Shown here one piece after another: positions 41,301-43,339 of a stretch of 43,339 nucleotides of DNA. The number at the start of each line of letters is the position of its first letter. Position 1 is the stretch's first letter. Under the pieces are notes generated by a model, which saw only the letters and a program-made list of their open reading frames with translations, did not search any database and was not told the DNA's origin. This DNA is from an uncultured Eubacteriales bacterium (GTDB taxonomy: Bacteria; Bacillota; Clostridia; Oscillospirales; Acutalibacteraceae). The stretch spans positions 1 to 43,339 of the forward strand of contig OMWP01000007.1 in the NCBI GenBank assembly GCA_900314795.1, in the 5' to 3' direction. Position numbers and translations under genes: made by a program.

Positions 41301-42536
41301 ATGAAAGATTATGATAAAAAATTACGTTGGTTAAATTGCATCGTAAAGCCTCCCTTTTCTAAGGGAGGTGCCCCGAAAGGGGCGGAGGGTCGCAACAGAA
41401 AAACACAAAGAATTGTTGCAATCACAGTAGCTATTATGATGATGTTCATCCCGACCGTTTCTGTCGGCGCTTTGGGTGAAAGCGATATCGCGTCACCCGC
41501 GGCGGTATTGATGGACGCGAATTCAGGCAAAATTCTCTATGAGAAAAATGCGCATGAACCTCGTGCCTGCGCTTCTATCACCAAGGTCATGACGTTGACG
41601 CTCGTGATGGAGGCGGTCGACAGCGGCAAGATCCACATGGACGATGTTGTGACCGCATCCGCTCACGCCGCTTCGATGGGCGGCTCCGATATCTGGCTCG
41701 AGGAGGGCGAGCAGATGAGCGTGGATGATATGATCAAGGCGACCGCCGTTGCCTCCGCTAACGATGCGGCTGTCGCGCTGGCGGAGTTTGTGTGCGGCAG
41801 TGAAGAGGATTTTGTCGCCGCAATGAATCAGAAGGCAACGGATCTCGGGATGACCGACACCACCTTCAAGAATTGCAACGGTCTGGATGAAGAGGGTCAC
41901 ATCACCTCGGCATATGACGTCGCCTTGATGTCGCGCGAGCTGATCAAGCACGAGAAGATCTATGACTATACTTCCATCTGGATCGACGAGCTGCGCGGGG
42001 GAGAGACCCAGATCGTCAACACCAATAAGCTCTTAAAAAGCTATGACGGCATCACGGGGCTGAAAACGGGTACCACCGGCGACGCGGGCTCGTGCATTTC
42101 GGCAACAGCACAGCGCAACGGCTTGAGCCTGATCGCGGTGGTGCTGGGCGCTGACAGCGGCAAAGGGCGTTTCAAAGACGCGGCGACCCTGCTTGATTAT
42201 GGTTTTGCGAATTTCGAGACGCGCGAGCTGAGCTTGGAGGAGGAATTGTCCCCGATCACCGTGGAGGGAGGCATGCAGAACACGGTGTCGATCTCATGCG
42301 ACGATTCGACCTATCTCACCGTACCCAAGGGCGAGGGCGGGGGATTACAGCAGAATCTCGAGTTACCCGAAAGCATTACCGCCCCTGTCGCAAAGGGCGA
42401 CGTGGTAGGCAGCCTGCGCTTCACCCTCGGGGAGGAAGAGATCGCGTCCTTCGATATCACAGCGGATGAAGCGGTGGAGGAGAAGAGCTTCGGCAGTATT
42501 TTGAAATTGCTGTTCCAATCGATGGTGAAGCTGTAA
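41301..42536 (+). CDS. D-alanyl-D-alanine carboxypeptidase (S11 family)
   Basis: This penicillin-binding protein trims peptidoglycan stem peptides outside the cell. The 411-residue protein has S92-x2-K95 (ASITK), S152-A-N154 and K255-T-G257, in order, then the PBP5 C-terminal domain. The export signal is the hydrophobic stretch IVAITVAIMMMFIPTVSVGA (about residues 38-57). Before it is an unusually long N-region of about 36 residues; residues 16-30 (KPPFSKGGAPKGAEG) are the in-frame translation of a family-B repeat unit. The start at 41301 uses GAGGTG that lies in a terminator stem. The C-terminus is short and only weakly amphipathic. Confidence 0.93.
   Translation: MKDYDKKLRWLNCIVKPPFSKGGAPKGAEGRNRKTQRIVAITVAIMMMFIPTVSVGALGESDIASPAAVLMDANSGKILYEKNAHEPRACASITKVMTLTLVMEAVDSGKIHMDDVVTASAHAASMGGSDIWLEEGEQMSVDDMIKATAVASANDAAVALAEFVCGSEEDFVAAMNQKATDLGMTDTTFKNCNGLDEEGHITSAYDVALMSRELIKHEKIYDYTSIWIDELRGGETQIVNTNKLLKSYDGITGLKTGTTGDAGSCISATAQRNGLSLIAVVLGADSGKGRFKDAATLLDYGFANFETRELSLEEELSPITVEGGMQNTVSISCDDSTYLTVPKGEGGGLQQNLELPESITAPVAKGDVVGSLRFTLGEEEIASFDITADEAVEEKSFGSILKLLFQSMVKL
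41347..41393. repeat. Family-B unit inside the carboxypeptidase gene
   Basis: AGCCTCCCTTTTCTAAGGGA followed by GGTGCCCCGAAAGGGGCGGA and GGGTCG is a complete family-B unit (same as at 38531). It lies in frame in the N-terminal coding region of the carboxypeptidase. Confidence 0.8.
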
Positions 42537-43339
42537 GAATGGCGGCGTGTGTCTTGTAGGGTACGGCATTTGGATACGCGTATCCGACGTACCGAGAATG
42601 ACGGGCGATTCTGATATCGAAAACGTGAGATAGGAATACAACGCTTCTGCCACGCGGTACGTCGACAAGCGCCGTACCCTACAATTCTCTGTGAAGTTGC
42701 GTGCAGTTGCGTGCTTTTGGTACGCCGATACGCGCCGTACCCTACAATTCTCTGCGAAGTTGCGTGCTTTCGGTACGCCGATACGCGCCGTACCCTACAA
42801 TTCTCTTTGAAGCTGCGTGCTTTCGGTACGTCGAACACGCGTGTTGACGCCGTACCCTACAAAACGCACATTTCCTTAACAAACATTATATTGTGACCAA
42901 CGCCCTACCGCGGGAGCACCGAGGCGCTCCCCTACAATTTCACTGCAACGTCTACTGTAGGGGAGGGGTGCTCCCCGTTGGGGAGACGTCACGAAGTGAC
43001 AGTGGGAGATTCCCCTGTTAGGGGAAATGTCCGCAAAGCGGACAAAAGGGTTGCAAAGGCGTCTCCGCCGAGGAATGCTCCTCCCGCAACCTATCCGCCA
43101 AATGCCACCTATCGCGAAGCATATCCCACCGTAGGGGATGACGCTTGCGACATCCCGAAACGATTCCGATATATGTCAAAAAAGGCGGAGCATATCCCTG
43201 CTTCTGTAGGGATGACCATTGGTCATCCGAGAATGACGGACGATTCTGATATCGAAAACGTGAGATAGGAATACAACGCTTCTGCCACGCGGTACGTCGA
43301 CAAGCGCCGTACCCTACAATTCTCTGTGAAGTTGCGTGC
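42537..43339. repeat. Non-coding repeat array (family D), continues past the window
   Basis: No gene is supported in the last 800 bases. GTAGGGTACGG and its complement CCGTACCCTAC recur many times. From 42671 a tandem unit starting GCCGTACCCTACAATTCTCT repeats with starts at 42671, 42734, 42787 and 42849 (spacings 63, 53 and 62). Unit 1 has an internal duplication of AGTTGCGTGC. A 113-base segment (42592-42704) recurs with one mismatch at 43227-43339, running to the window edge. Related palindromes are at 42902-42990 (GGGGAGCG types) and 43130-43230 (GTAGGGATGACC...GGTCATCC). Confidence 0.75.

Noticed and set aside
42978-43268. 96-codon open frame in the right-hand repeat array
   Set aside because: It is composed of palindromic repeats, with no ribosome site and low-complexity translation.

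Overview
The window looks like chromosomal DNA of an anaerobic, spore-forming member of the Clostridia, most likely an Oscillospirales/Ruminococcaceae-type organism. The reasons are the [FeFe]-hydrogenase maturases HydG and HydF, both dipicolinate synthase subunits (spoVFA/spoVFB), RNase J, a GdpP-type c-di-AMP phosphodiesterase, RecD2, DUF1540 and DUF1846 proteins, AGGAGG-type ribosome sites, and several families of palindromic intergenic repeats. The species cannot be named from sequence alone. Most genes are housekeeping, GC-moderate and similar in codon use.

Layout. 1-130: hairpins resembling the right end of an IS200/IS605-type element. 222-3310: hydrogenase maturation operon (TM1266-type regulator, hydG, hydF). 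3610-4065: nrdR. 4181-7416: AT-rich accessory island with a small XRE regulator transcribed away from four genes: two related membrane proteins carrying zinc ribbons and two lipoproteins. A perfect 14-bp inverted repeat overlaps both divergent promoters. 7520-21082: core block with rnhA (minus strand), then RNase J, gdpP, rplI, dnaB, tilS, hpt, ftsH and uvrA. 21124-25134: DUF5684-like membrane protein, a C39-like membrane-anchored protein without an obvious catalytic Cys, DUF1846 protein and ADP-ribosylglycohydrolase.

25135-27009 is repeat-rich and contains tRNA-Leu(UAG) with extra copies of its 3' end, plus an MscS channel gene. Then come an SDR, a MreB-like gene, and the recD2-comFC pair on the minus strand. 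32152-35403 holds a CofE-like amide ligase, an alanine racemase and an ATP-grasp protein. These three may form one peptide or envelope pathway; that is inference. 35493-36089 has two small genes. 36418-37845 is spoVFAB behind a good sigma-K-like promoter. 37986-41191 carries a DUF2007-like protein, an O-acetylhomoserine sulfhydrylase, ispD and ispF. 41301-42536 is a D-Ala-D-Ala carboxypeptidase with a repeat unit read in frame in its N-terminus. From 42537 to the end is non-coding repeat DNA.

The strongest candidate for something undescribed is the 4181-7416 island: a self-contained, apparently autoregulated module joining zinc-ribbon membrane proteins to exported lipoproteins. Also notable are the abundance and nesting of four repeat families, including insertions in coding sequence, in a terminator-like stem and next to a tRNA.
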